From Loxodes magnus (taxonomy: Eukaryota > Ciliophora > Karyorelictea > Loxodida > Loxodidae), in the NCBI GenBank assembly GCA_946699065.1, contig CAMPDV010000234.1, positions 62,001 through 126,000 on the forward strand: a stretch of 64,000 nt of DNA, given 5' to 3'. The translations under genes and the position numbers were made by a program. Position 1 is the first letter of the stretch; every line of letters starts with the position of its first letter. Shown here piece by piece: positions 24,819-36,400 of the stretch. The notes under the pieces are model-generated. The model ran no database searches. It saw only the letters and a list, made by a program, of their open reading frames with translations, and was not told the origin of the DNA.

Positions 24819-25607
24819 TGATCTATCTCTTCTTTATCTCTCTGCTGGGACTTTACTCATTTAAATACCTAGTAGTACCTAAAAGTAAGACCTAATAGTA
24901 CCTAGTTATAATGAGAAGTAGCACCTAAAAGTAAAACCTAGTCGTACCTAGTTGTACCGAGTAGTTGTAGCTACTAATGCCTATTTATACGAGAAGTTTT
25001 ATCTAATAGTATCACTTAATACCTTGTATTACCTTGTCATACCTATTAGTACCTAGTAGTACCTTTAGTTACTTATATTTGTATCATCTATCTAGGGTTT
25101 TACATCGAGATTCTTATTACTATCTCTGCTGGGGTTTTACTTACTTTAACTTACATTGATTATTAAAGTACAAAATTTCAAATTTCTGAAAATTCGAAAA
25201 AAGAGAAAGAAAAGAAAAAGTTTTGATAGATGAAGAATGGAACGAAGAAGATGATACTTAAGTATTAAGCACTTTAAGTGCTTCCGTTTGAGAAAAGAAG
25301 ATTCAAAATAAGTAGATAAAAAGTAGAAAAGAGACTTGTATGCTTAAAATGATGTGCTTAATGAATGAGTTATGTGTGACAAAGGCGTGAATCTAAAATT
25401 GAGAAATGCATATATAAGAAATGAAGGAGGGCTAAGAAAGTAAAAAGATCTTGATGCCTATAGTGGTGGTTTAGCGTATATTTTTTAAGACAAGTAGGAG
25501 TAAAAGTTGGGCTGTAGTATGTATATTTGAAGGGTAGTGTTATGAAACATAAATGAAGGGGGAGGAAAGGAGTATATAGAAAAAGTGGATGGAAATAGAA
25601 AAGTATA
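24819..25607 (+). other. rDNA intergenic spacer, copy 1
   Basis: Starts with a degenerate array of acctagtagt / acctaaaagta units (about 24865-25070). Two similar blocks t-c-t-c-t-g-c-t-g-g-g-(a/g)-t-t-t-t-a-c-t flank it. Then comes a purine-rich part shared with copy 2, and a single 19-base unit gaaaaagtggatggaaata (25579-25597) placed immediately before the SSU start. This end probably held the Pol I promoter or a very short external transcribed spacer (inference). Confidence 0.65.
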
Positions 25608-26000
25608 AATCTGGCTGATCCTGCCAGTATTCATTTGCTTGTCTCAAAGACTAAGCCATGTAAGTATAAGCATTTACTTGTGGAACTGCGAATGGTTCAT
25701 TAAAGCAGTGATAGTTTATTTGATGGTATGTTAGATAACCGTAGTAATTCTAGAATGCATGCAAGATGTTTATTAGATATCGTCCGTGTAGGAATTATAA
25801 TACACAAGGACCATGAAGCATGGCAGGTCATTCAAGTTTCTGCCCTATCAGTTTTTGATGGTATTGGATTAGTATGGCAGTGACAAGTAATGGAGAATTA
25901 GGGTCCAATTCCGGAGCTTGAGAGACCACATCTAAGGAAGGCAGCAGGCGCGTAAATTACCCAATCCTGAATGAGACAATAAATAACGACACTGGGCTTC
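25608..26000 (+). rRNA. SSU rRNA, 5' fragment, copy 1
   Basis: Begins with the SSU start ctggctgatcctgccagta and contains tgtctcaaagactaagccat, ctaaggaaggcagcaggcgc and ataaataacgacactgggct. Homology fades at about 26000, where the conserved SSU blocks stop. It is the beginning of the next rDNA repeat, cut about 0.4 kb in, and is followed by the RING-WD40 gene leader. The 3' boundary is uncertain because the next SSU region is naturally variable. Confidence 0.85.
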
Positions 26001-26265
26001 ATCTCGATGATTGGAGATTCAGTGTCTCTTACCTAAGGTTATTTTCTCTTTTCGGATTTTTGATAGGAGAGCCCATCTTTTATGATTTGGTCCCCTTTAT
26101 TTTGGGTATAAATCATCTCTTTTTCCTCATTTTTTAAGAGAAATTAATCTTTATTAGTTTGTATTTTATTAATAAATTAAATTTAATAATTAAATTTTAA
26201 ATATTTTAATTTTTATTTCATTGTAATTAGTTTCTAAATACTAAAACTAATTTTATTTTTTATAA
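26001..26265 (+). promoter_or_regulatory. Conserved leader upstream of RING-WD40 copy B
   Basis: The SSU fragment is joined to a 265-base leader that recurs at 56426-56687 upstream of copy C with few changes; its last 100 bases are also recognisable upstream of copy D. It should contain the promoter and 5' untranslated region, but no specific box can be assigned. The first part may include decayed SSU sequence. Confidence 0.4.
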
Positions 26266-28890
26266 ATGGATATGTAACAGTGTCCTAACTGTAGAAATGC
26301 TTTCGATTAAGGTTAGTTTTAAGCCAAGCAACTTCCTTGCAACTGTGTTTAATGTTTCAACTGTCTAAGTGCCATATATCAGCTTACGAGAATGGTCGCA
26401 TGTACAAATCATGCTCAAATGTTTAATGTTAGGCCTTAGGATCTGCAAAACTATATGGTACAATAACCAATATAGCCTTAGTTGCCTCAACAGCATCAAG
26501 CATTGGACTAAATATGGTTAAATCAATAACTCGATTGGTTATAGGAATAATAGAATTAGAAATAAGATTAGTTATAGCTCATAAGAAATGTTATTAATGG
26601 TGTTAGTTAGTAGTGGAATAATATCTGCTAGTAGGTAATTAAATGAATATTTAAGATCTTGATAGAATAATATTCTTAAAGAGTGAATAAGATCAAGAGT
26701 TTACTGAATCGATTATCGGAACTCAGCATTTAATAATAATAGTAATAGCGCTAGCATATCCACCAGCAGGCAAATCAGTATTGGCTATAAGAATAATAGT
26801 AGTAATTTACGGATATACTAAGAGAAATTAATGTGATAAAGTAAGAATCTAATTTAAATTTGAATGATTAAGGTTTGCGATACAATATTCAGTATTATCT
26901 CTTAAATGCCTTCAATTTTCTGAGAGATCATTCATAGGGTTAGATATTGACTCAGTAAAAAGCTTGTTAGTTAATAGAATCTTATTTCAGTTAATAAGAT
27001 GTAATAAGAGGTCTATGTCAAGGTCAATAATAATAATAGTAGTTTCAACAAAAACAATTATAGGATCTCCAATAATAAGGTATATAACAAAACCAATAAT
27101 TATAATACTTATATTAAGACTAAACCTCCCCAAGACACTAAAGTTAAGACAAATAATAAGTTTAAGATTAACTAATGTAAAAAGACTAATCTCAATTTAA
27201 AATATACCAAGAAATTTCAAGTACTCTATAAAGAAAAGATTAGCAGTTACTTCAACATATCCTTGGACTTTAGTTTGAGTAATAGAACTTTTAAGTTCAA
27301 TAACTATAAGAGCAGCCAAACTTGATAAAATAAGCCTTAGTGAATTTCAATAACTTAACATTCGAATAGTTAAATCAAATCTTAAACCAACTAATACAAC
27401 AACAAAGTATTGATATGTAGTTTTTGAAGTAACATCCTTTAAATCACTCAAGCTTAACCCTTTAGACATCGGTCTTATTATAGTTATCTAGGGTATCTAA
27501 TACATAACTGGCTGATAAATTAAATTAGGTGTTAGAGTTATCTAGGAAATCATAGGAAGTATCGTAGTTATCATCGAATGTGATAACGATACTTAACTAC
27601 ATGAATGTTAAGTTTGCATCATAATAAAATTTCTCCAACATGAGATTAGTGCAAGCAGATCTATCGGACATGACATTTACTGAATGTGATTTCTCTAATT
27701 CAAGTTTCCATCAATGTAATTTAAGGAATACTAAGTTTATCGGTTGTGTATTGAGTAATGCTAATCTTTCCGATATAGCAACTGAGTATCCTCATGAACT
27801 TAGAGGTCATTCCTGATGCATCAGATCAATAGCTATCTCTCCAGACAATCATTATATCATCACTGGTTCAGATGATAATACAATTAAGATCTGAGATTAT
27901 TAAACATCTGCTTTAATCAATACTTTAGAGGGACATACTTCTGATGTTACTTCGGTAGTAATCTCCTATGACTCTAGATATATAGTATCAGCATCATCTG
28001 ACAAAACCATAAAGATCTGAAATTTCTCTGATGGTACTCTCCTGAGAACTTTAAAGGGACATACTTCTTATGTTACTTCGGTAGTAATCTCCTTTGACTC
28101 TAGATATATCATATCAGCATCTCGTGACAAAACCATAAAGATCTGAAACTTCTCTGATGGTACTCTCCTGAGGACTTTAGAGGGACATACTTCTGCTATT
28201 AACTCGGTAGTAATCTCCTATGACTCTAGTTATATAATATCAGCATCTGATGACAAAACTATTAAGATTTGAAATTTCTCTAATGGTACTCTCTTGAGAA
28301 CTTTAGAGGGACATACTGATTCTATTAACTCGGTAGTAATCTCCTTGGACTCTATATATATAGTATCAGCATCTGTTGACTCAACCATAAAGGTCTGAAA
28401 TTTCCCTGATGGTACTCTCCTGAGAACTTTAGAAGGACATACTGATACTATTAACTCGGTAGTAATCTCCTTGGACTCTAGATATATCATATCAGCATCA
28501 CATGACTCAACCATAAAGATATGGTCTTTTTCAGCTGGTTAGTGTGTATTAACTTTGAGTGGTCACAAAAATTCAATATATTCCTTGGCATTATCAAGAG
28601 ATTCGAGATGGATTTATTCTGGGGATTGTTTTGGTAGCTTGAGAAGATGGAATGTATAGAGGTTGTTAAGTGTTGATGAATCTGTGGGATAGGTAGGTGT
28701 CAATTTAGATATTTTAATAATAAAGTAGTTGGATTGGAATGAGGTATATGCTCCCTATGGAATGAGATTGAGTGATTGTGAAGTAAGCAACATATAGATG
28801 AGTGAGTAGGACTTTAAGAGAATTATGAGATGAGATGTTTTTATTAAATTAATGAACTTATTAAATTAATATATTTATTTAGATTAATGA
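26266..28890 (+). CDS. RING-like, coiled-coil, pentapeptide and WD40 protein, copy B (apparently intact)
   Basis: One frame of about 874 residues runs from ATG 26266 with no net frameshift. Residues 6-49 form a RING-like domain: C6-x2-C9-x15-C25-x-C27-x2-C30-x2-C33-x12-C46-x2-H49, eight ligands. A Gln-rich coiled coil fills about 60-440 (mostly TAA/TAG Gln). Pentapeptide repeats follow at about 450-505 (A-D-L-S-D, C-D-F-S-N, C-N-L-R-N, A-N-L-S-D). Seven WD40 blades, about 512-800, give one closed propeller, with TGA as the blade Trp. A conserved tail ends the protein. The stop at TGA 28888-28890 is a choice; TGA 28831-28833 is also in frame. RING-type heads usually act as ubiquitin E3 ligases, and the propeller would select the target (inference). 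Paralogues: A, C, D. Confidence 0.85.
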
Positions 28891-28904
28891 ATTTAAGTAT
28901 TTGA

Positions 28905-29125
28905 ATAAGCAGCACTCTATTATACTACTATATAATACTAATCTATAATTTTATTATACAGTTATACTGTTATACTACTAATCTACAATACTGTTATACT
29001 ATATACTATTATATTGTTATACAGTTATACTGTTATAATACTAATCTATAATTTTATTATACAGTTATACTGATATAAAGTTATACAGTTATACAGTTAT
29101 ACTGTTATACTCATATATAAAAATT
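28905..29125. repeat. AT-rich palindromic short tandem repeats after copy B
   Basis: Iterations of ttatactgt and ttatacagt with tactaatctata spacers, as behind copies A and C. The unit order differs from A/C, which fits slippage or recombination within the array. Confidence 0.7.
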
Positions 29126-31200
29126 ACAATGATATTATACGGTTAAAAAGCAATGATAAAATATTTAATGTATACTAAAGTTGAGTTACGACTCTAAGCA
29201 ATAAAGTAGGAAAATAACAAAGTGTCAATGTAGTTGAATAAATATATATAATAATAATAAATTATAATTATATAAGTTTTTGTTTAAATTGTTGAGGTGC
29301 AAGAGTATGTATCTAATATATAATTAAGTAAAAGAGGGTATAAGTATTTACTAAATAAAGAATTGAATGTGATTTTTAAATCTAAAAGAGTAATTGCGTT
29401 ATTGTTTAAGTATATTAAAAGGATAATTATTTTAAGAATAGTGGAAAGTTTTTTTTATAATTGTTTATAATGAGAAATAGTGTTTTGTGAGAAGAGAGAG
29501 AGGACTGAATAATTATAAGAGTATAAAGATAAAAAAAAAGTATTTTAAATTTTTTAATATTTTTTATTGAAAGAGAAAGAAAGCATATGGAAAATTATAA
29601 AAGTAATAATTTTTTAATTATAAAATTATTTTGTTATAGGGTTTTCTGTTATAATTTTTTTCTGTTGTAAAATTTTATTCAATAATATTTAATTTATGAG
29701 TTTTTTTAGGAGTTTACGGGTGAATTAAATAGAAGGTGTAGTTAAATTAAATTAAATTAAATTTTAATTTTTAATTTAAATTTGTAATTATTAGTGTGAT
29801 AAGATTGATATTTAATGTAAATTTTTGCGAAAACAAAAAATTTGTTTTTTTGCTCAGCGTTTTGCACTATAAGACATTTTTTAGGATGGACTAAATTTTT
29901 GCAAAATGGGACAAAGGGTGTGAGAGGGTATAAAAAGTTTAAAAGGTGTTAAAAGATAGAAGTAATAACATTTTTGAATTAAAGGAATTAAATTTTAAGA
30001 AAGGAATTTTAAAATTATTTTAGAAAAAAGTTTAAATTTTTTTTTTTTTAATAAAAGGAATTTTTTTTTAAAGCATTTTGGTTATTTTTTTATTTTGAAT
30101 TTAAAAAAAGTTTGAAAATTTAAAAGGATTTTTTTTGAGAGTTGAACATATTAGTGAAAGGGAAAATTTTAATTCAAAAAAAATATTTTTAAGAAAAAAT
30201 TTTAATTTTTGAATCTCAATAAAATATTTTTCGATATAAATAAGAACAGGGATATATTTTAAAATTTGATAAAAAAAATTTTTTTGAATTAATAAATGAA
30301 TAATAAAATGTAAAAATTTAATTTTGTTTTTTTGCTCAGCGTTTTACACTACAGGAAAATTCTCGGACGGAATAAATTTTTTTGAAAAATTTCAAACTAA
30401 TACTTTAATATCAATTATTTTTTTCAGCATGTTATTTTCGCAGTAATTTAATAGATAAATTTATTAAATAAAAATATTAAATAAACTTTTTTTATCTCAG
30501 AAGTTTTAAAATGCAGAAAATATTTTGTTTAATAAAAGAAAAAGCAAAAAATTTTAAGGCAAATTAATGATTGATTATAATATTTAAATAGTATTTGAAT
30601 AAAATAAGAAAGATACTAACTGTATAAATTGAAGAGTCTAAATAGTTGAAGTATGGAAAGTAGTAAAATTAGTTGATACTAAAGAATATGTTTTAAATAA
30701 TAGTTTAACTAATATATTTAAAATAAGTAATATTTTTGATTAAATATAAATGATAATGGTATAGGTTATTTTGAGAATAAATAAGATATTTAATACTTTA
30801 TTTATGATTGAAGAGATATTAAAAAACATTGATTGATTAAAAAATGAAATAATGATATGAGAAACAAAATGAAATGGTAAGTAAGTAATTAAAAAATGAG
30901 TATATTAAAGTATTAAATACTGATTCATAATAAAATTTTAAGAAATTAAGATTTTTATAATAAAAATAGTAGTTTTTTAAATGATTTATAGCATGAGAAA
31001 TTTAAATAAGATATTCAATTAATTCTTAGAAATAAATATAAAATTTTAAGTTTAAATCTATTTTATAACTAGTTTATATATATCACTACTATTTATGTTT
31101 TATCAATATTTGAAGTTTAAAATAAAGCCTATGCAACTAATTAGTTAATTATAAACCTAAATTATTGATTGTTTATAATTAAATAATAATGAAATTAATT
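29126..31200. other. AT-rich flank of copy B
   Basis: Colinear with the flanks of A (1200-3590) and C, but more diverged and shorter. Homology ends near 31200, just after the shared cctaaattattgattg block. Two GCTCAGC elements remain (about 29845 and 30327). The second combines the left half of A element 2 with the right half of A element 3. No gene recognised. Confidence 0.6.
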
Positions 31201-33255
31201 TTAAGTAAAATAAATTTGTAAGCTTTAAAATGTAACTAAAAGATTGCTCAATTAATTATATAAATCTAAATAAATATATTACTATTAACTATGAAATAAA
31301 ACTAATAAATAAAAAGTATTTTTTAATAATGAAGGTAAAAGAATGTTTTAAATGATTAATAATAAGCTATAAAATATCTTATCTAATAATTTAACTTTCT
31401 AGTTTAAAAATTAATTTCATTTTAAGGATAATAATTAGTATGCTTATTATTAAAAAAATAGTATACATTTTTATATTTTAGCATTTACAATATTTGAGTA
31501 ACAAGTTAATAAAAAAGAATTAATTACATTTTTTAAAGAAATATTAATTATTAATAAAGCTATTCTAAAAAGTACTACTTTTATTACATTTTATTATTAC
31601 TAAACATAATTTTAGTCTTAATATCAGAAATATAGTCAGATTAGTAATAACCTAAACTTTTTCCTAAATACCTTTAAAATTAAATTCACTTCCACAAAGT
31701 CATAACTTTTATTTCAGTTCATATAATTAACAGATTTATGGGATACAAATTATGACCAAATCATTATTTCTACCCAATTTCCTTTTGAGAACTATAAAAC
31801 CAAAAAATTAAATAAACATTTTATTAAAAACCAAATTTACCTTATATAGACATGCCACTGCACATATATTCAGATAACAACATCAAAGATTTTAGAAATT
31901 TCCAGAAAATAACTATATTAAACTTAGCAAATGTATAAGAAAGAAATAATATCAATCTTTTGCTTGAGAATTCATTCAAAAATTATATTTAAATTAACTT
32001 ATCATATGAATCAGATACTTCATTTTTATTATCTCCTTAAAGTTATGTATCCTTCGTTTCATCTTCCAACTCTTACCCCTTGCTTCTTGTGCTTTCTTGT
32101 TGTTCTTTTGTATTCTAATTAATTATTTATGCTTTTACCTTCAAATTAAATTCTTTTTTTAGTAGATTTATACGAAAAATTTTACTAAATATATAAGAGA
32201 CAAAATACAACATTATTTCTATAATACAGCTACTAAAAAGTTTAAGAGAATGGCTAAAATATATGATAAGCTATTTAATAATATTTACTAATTTCCACTA
32301 ATTATTTACACTAAGTTGATCAAATAATTTAGACTATAAATTTTAGTATATATAAACTTAGAACACAATCCTATAATTTTCGAAAAGATCTCTAAGATTA
32401 TCATTATCTATTGATAATCCCTACTGTATGTGTGGAGAGTATTATACATTCGAGTATATTTTTAAATATATATGTTATTCTAATATAAGAATTGACTATT
32501 TTAAAGGATTGGGAATTATAACTAAAGACGCTTATATTATATGATTAAGGACTTATAAACTCCTTTCAGAAGTCTTATTTGGGATATTTAGATTTATAAA
32601 TAAAAATATTTATCAAGAAACTTATATCAAGAAGACTAGAATCATTAGAAATGGAAAAAGCAAAAAGTAAGAAATAAAAGATGATACTATAGCATGAGTA
32701 ATTAAAAATTGATGAGATCAAGATTAATTTACAAAGTATTAAAAATGTTAAAAAGCTTTACAAATATTTACTAAAGTCTATAATTGAAGAAAGCAATTCT
32801 TACATTTATAAATGTCAAAAAACTCTTTTAGTTTAAAAATTTTAATTAAAACATTTGAATTTATTAAAATAATAAGCTTTCTACATATTTTTAAAAACAA
32901 ACAAAGAACTTTTGACCACTATTTGGAAGCAAAATTTAATTATTGGATATAATATACTTTTGAATATAATTATTCCCATCTAATAATTTTAGTTTTTTAA
33001 TTAAAAAAATTAAATTTATTTACATTTATTTTCCTAAATTTCTTTACAAATTTTAATATTAGCCTTTAAACTAAATTTTAATGTTTATTTAACTAACTTC
33101 AATCTGTTTTTTCAAATTTAGAATGTAAAATATTTCTTTTTTAAGGTTTATTAAAGTCTTTTTATTACTGCTTTATAGATCTATTATAGACTGTTTTATA
33201 ATTAAAAGTTTATTTTTGAAATTATAAGCTAAAAATTGTATTTAAACGATAAAAA
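31201..33255. other. AT-rich stretch, no convincing gene
   Basis: The minus strand at about 31930-32120 gives a short acidic, Gln/Glu-rich reading (K-E-Q-Q-E-S-T-R-S-K-G-Q-E-L-E-D), which is weak evidence for a coding piece. Otherwise nothing is recognised until the tRNA pair. Confidence 0.35.
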
Positions 33256-33328
33256 CGCCGACTAAGGGACTTGAACCCTTGACCACCAGCTTAAAAGGGT
33301 GGCGCTCTACCGACTGAGCTAAAGCTTA
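33256..33328 (-). tRNA. tRNA-Lys (anticodon TTT), acceptor stem not paired
   Basis: The minus strand folds with D arm GCTC...GAGC, anticodon stem CCACC/GCTGG (one C-C mismatch), loop CTTTTAA with anticodon TTT at 33293-33295, and T arm AAGGG-TTCAAGT-CCCTT. The 3' acceptor strand is AGTCGGC with discriminator G, followed by a T5 run suited to Pol III termination. The 5' acceptor strand is TAAGCTT, which pairs at only about three of seven positions. Everything except the 5' acceptor looks like a eukaryotic tRNA-Lys. It may be a pseudogene with a replaced 5' end, or the stem may be repaired in the RNA; the former is likelier. Confidence 0.75.
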
Positions 33329-33401
33329 TTTATTATTATATGACTTATTTAAAAATAACTAATATCTTTATAGTTTATTTATCATTTTACTTTCATAAAA
33401 A

Positions 33402-33474
33402 TGGAGAACACGGGTATCGATCCCATTGCCTCTCGTATGTGAAAGGAGCGCTCTAGCATTTGAGCTAGATCCCC
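33402..33474 (-). tRNA. Alanine-type tRNA body with anticodon CAC (Val)
   Basis: On the minus strand the sequence starts GGGGATC-TA-GCTC and ends GTTCTCC-A followed by a T5 run. The T arm GGG-ATCGATA-CCC and the G3:U70 acceptor pair with A73 are hallmarks of eukaryotic tRNA-Ala. The anticodon loop is TTCACAT, so the anticodon is CAC (33439-33441), which reads the Val codon GTG. The anticodon stem CTCCT/ACGAG has a C-C mismatch and the acceptor stem a T-T mismatch. It lies 74 bases from the tRNA-Lys on the same strand. Either a decaying tRNA-Ala gene or a tRNA that would be charged with Ala but read Val codons. Confidence 0.75.
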
Positions 33475-33479
33475 TTTTA

Positions 33480-36400
33480 ATTATAGCCTCACCGTTTTCT
33501 TAAATATTAAAAATTAGTTTCTAAGTTATCTAAGAATTCTTATAGTTTATATTTTAATGAACTCAAATACATTTCCATTTTTTATCCCTTATTTATATAA
33601 AATAATTTATATAGAACCAACAACTTTAAAGCAATATTAAAGTTATCCTAATAGACTAATTATAATCATTTATTTATGGAATTAATGTTTGTTTTAAAAA
33701 ATGTAGATTTGAATTATTTTGTGATAATACATTAATAAAATTAAAAGAACTTTCCTGAAATATTTTAAGCTTTTTCATTTATCTTATATATTATATAGAA
33801 AATATTTTACTAGTTAAGTTACTATTCTGAAAAGCCTTCTCATATTATGATGTAAATTATCTTTGAAGTAATTATAAAATTTGATTAAAGTAATATTTAA
33901 GAAGCATTTAAAGTTTCTAATATTTAGCATTTCTTAATTTATTCCTTTAATTAAAGTTGTATAAATAGAGACAATTAACATTATTATTATTTTCCTATTT
34001 TTACATTCAAAAAATATCAATTATTATATATTCATATGCCTAAATTCCTTTATTACATTCTCATATCACCAGAGAAAACTACAACATCTTACCCTTTTAC
34101 TAATCCATTTTTAATCCTATTTATTCTTAACACAAACAAAACTTACCAAATTAAGAAATTAATTCTGCAATAGACATATGAAATGGATTCTCAGCATATG
34201 CTTCTCTAAAATATATGTAATAGATAAACTAATAACTATCAGTACAGCTACACTCACTTAAAGAACAAGTTTAATGCCTTAAAGTTAGCATTAATATGCT
34301 AAAACAAGAAAATTAAAACAGAAAATCTGAAATTAGTGACTATCTTCAGTTTAAGAACTCGATTTGAGAATACTGTAAACTGAGGAAAAACTAAACTAAT
34401 TTGCTGGAAGCCTTTTTTTTGAATAATCTACCTCATAATTATTATATGATATTAACTAGCAATGCAGCTAGTAAAAAAAAGGAAAAAAGATAAATATTAG
34501 ATGCTGGCTCTGTAAAATGCATGAATATTTTATAATAATTTCTAGAAATTTTAAATAAACAAAAAGTTGAAAATAAGAAACTATAAAAGGAATGAGAAAA
34601 ATTAAATAATCTGTAAATTATTCCAGAGGGCAAGATTTATAGACTTGAAATAATATACAAATTCGATTATCAAATCAAATGTGTGAAGGTAAAAGACTCA
34701 AACTCTAATAAAAATTTGACAATTAATATGATCTAAATCAAATATCTATGGAGAAAAGAATAATAGCTGATACGCTATCATGATTCATAAGACAGAGAAA
34801 GATTATGAAGGTTGCAATATACTGTAGTTAAAAATTAGAAAAGAGATTGATAGAAGTATAATTAATAATGATTATAAGTTATATAATAATTATATATATA
34901 AAAGTAAATAAAAGAATTAGTAAACTAAAAGTTAAATTCCTAATTAAAGATATTTGATTATATTGCATATTAAAAATAGTTAAAGCATTATAGTTATCTT
35001 AATCTTTAAAATAGGATTTAAAAATAAATAGGTTAAAGTAAAATATTGATCTAAAAGATATTAATTTAGATTTATAAAATAAACTGAAGAATCCTTTAGT
35101 AGAATTTGAAAGTTTGTATAGAATATTCCCTAAACTAAAATGCATATAACTTTAGGTATTTTGTTTGTTGATTATAAAATATTTTTGGTCTCCAGTTTGT
35201 ATAATAAATTTGATGTTGGTAAAGAAGTAGTGAGTTAAAGGACTTTTGATTGATATAAATATTGTTTTGATGTATTGTATAAGTTATTAAAAATGAATGT
35301 AAAAATAGGAAATATGAAATTGATAATATGGTAATAATGGGCTAATTTAATAATATGGTAGTATGGGAGACATAAGGGAGAATAATAAATTTTAGGTTAA
35401 TGAAATATCTTATACTATTTCTTTATACTTATGTTTTATTTATTTAGTTATTTTAATTACTGTGTAAGAATTAGTTAATTAATCTTAAATGCTTATATTT
35501 TCTTATTTATATTTAGAAGTGTTAAATGAGAAACCTTACTAACTTACAACAAGTTTATATATACTAGAATAATTAAGCACTTTATAAATTAATATATAGA
35601 TATTATATAAAGTACATTGCTAAAAAGGTAGATTAAAGTAGTCTATTTGTGCTTTTAATAATTTACAAATTAAGTTAAATGCTAAAATTTAGATTCTTTG
35701 AAATAATTTAATTTAGATTAGAACTTTAAATATAAACTAAAGAGTAAAGAGTAAATTTATTCTATTTATAAAGAAATTAATGTTACTCCTTTAAAACTAA
35801 AGCTTAATTATAATGTTATTTATAAACAAAATTAATAACCTATTGCCATTCTAAATAGAAGTTTATTAAATAACTTAAGGAATAATTAGTGTGTTCTAAT
35901 TACTTCAATTAATTAAAATGATTACTCAAGTAGCCTCAATTAAAAATAAGAATATCTATACTATTCTTTTAAATATTAAACATATAAACTATTATCTTTA
36001 GAACTAAAAAAGAAATTTCTTTTTTAACTAAAAAGTAAAAAAGATAATTAAAATGAGATATTTGATTATAAATAATATTAAATAATTAAACATACTTAAA
36101 GCTTTATTTTTACTTTTATTATTAAAATAATTAATTAATTTAATTCCTTTAAATCCAAATATTTATTAATCATATATTTATTTATACATAAGCTAGTTTA
36201 TTATATAATCTATATTATCATATTTATTACCAACTATTTATTTACTAATTAATCTTAACTTTATATAACCAACCTGGGAATATGCTTAATCATTTTATCT
36301 AATTTACTTTCAAATATCCTCTAACAACTTTCTATTTTTTCGAGTCTTAAGATTTTTTCTTTTTACATAAAAGATATTTGAATGTTTATTTTAGCTTGCC

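Noticed and set aside
26964..27200. 78-residue plus-strand ORF (and its counterparts 57440-57625 and, on the minus strand, 39645-39857)
   Set aside because: An off-frame reading of the Gln-rich coiled coil of the RING-WD40 genes; present in three copies only because the genes are.
28230..28514. Minus-strand standard-code ORF across the WD40 repeats
   Set aside because: It is the complement of WD40 blades of copy B; the plus frame has the conserved blade motifs and the correct frame.
31931..32122. 63-residue plus-strand ORF
   Set aside because: Low-complexity hydrophobic reading in an AT-rich region; the minus strand is, if anything, the more protein-like, and neither is convincing.
33256..33328. 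Suppressor tRNA reading UAA (anticodon UUA)
   Set aside because: Shifting the loop to give UUA destroys the anticodon stem; the normal fold gives UUU (Lys).
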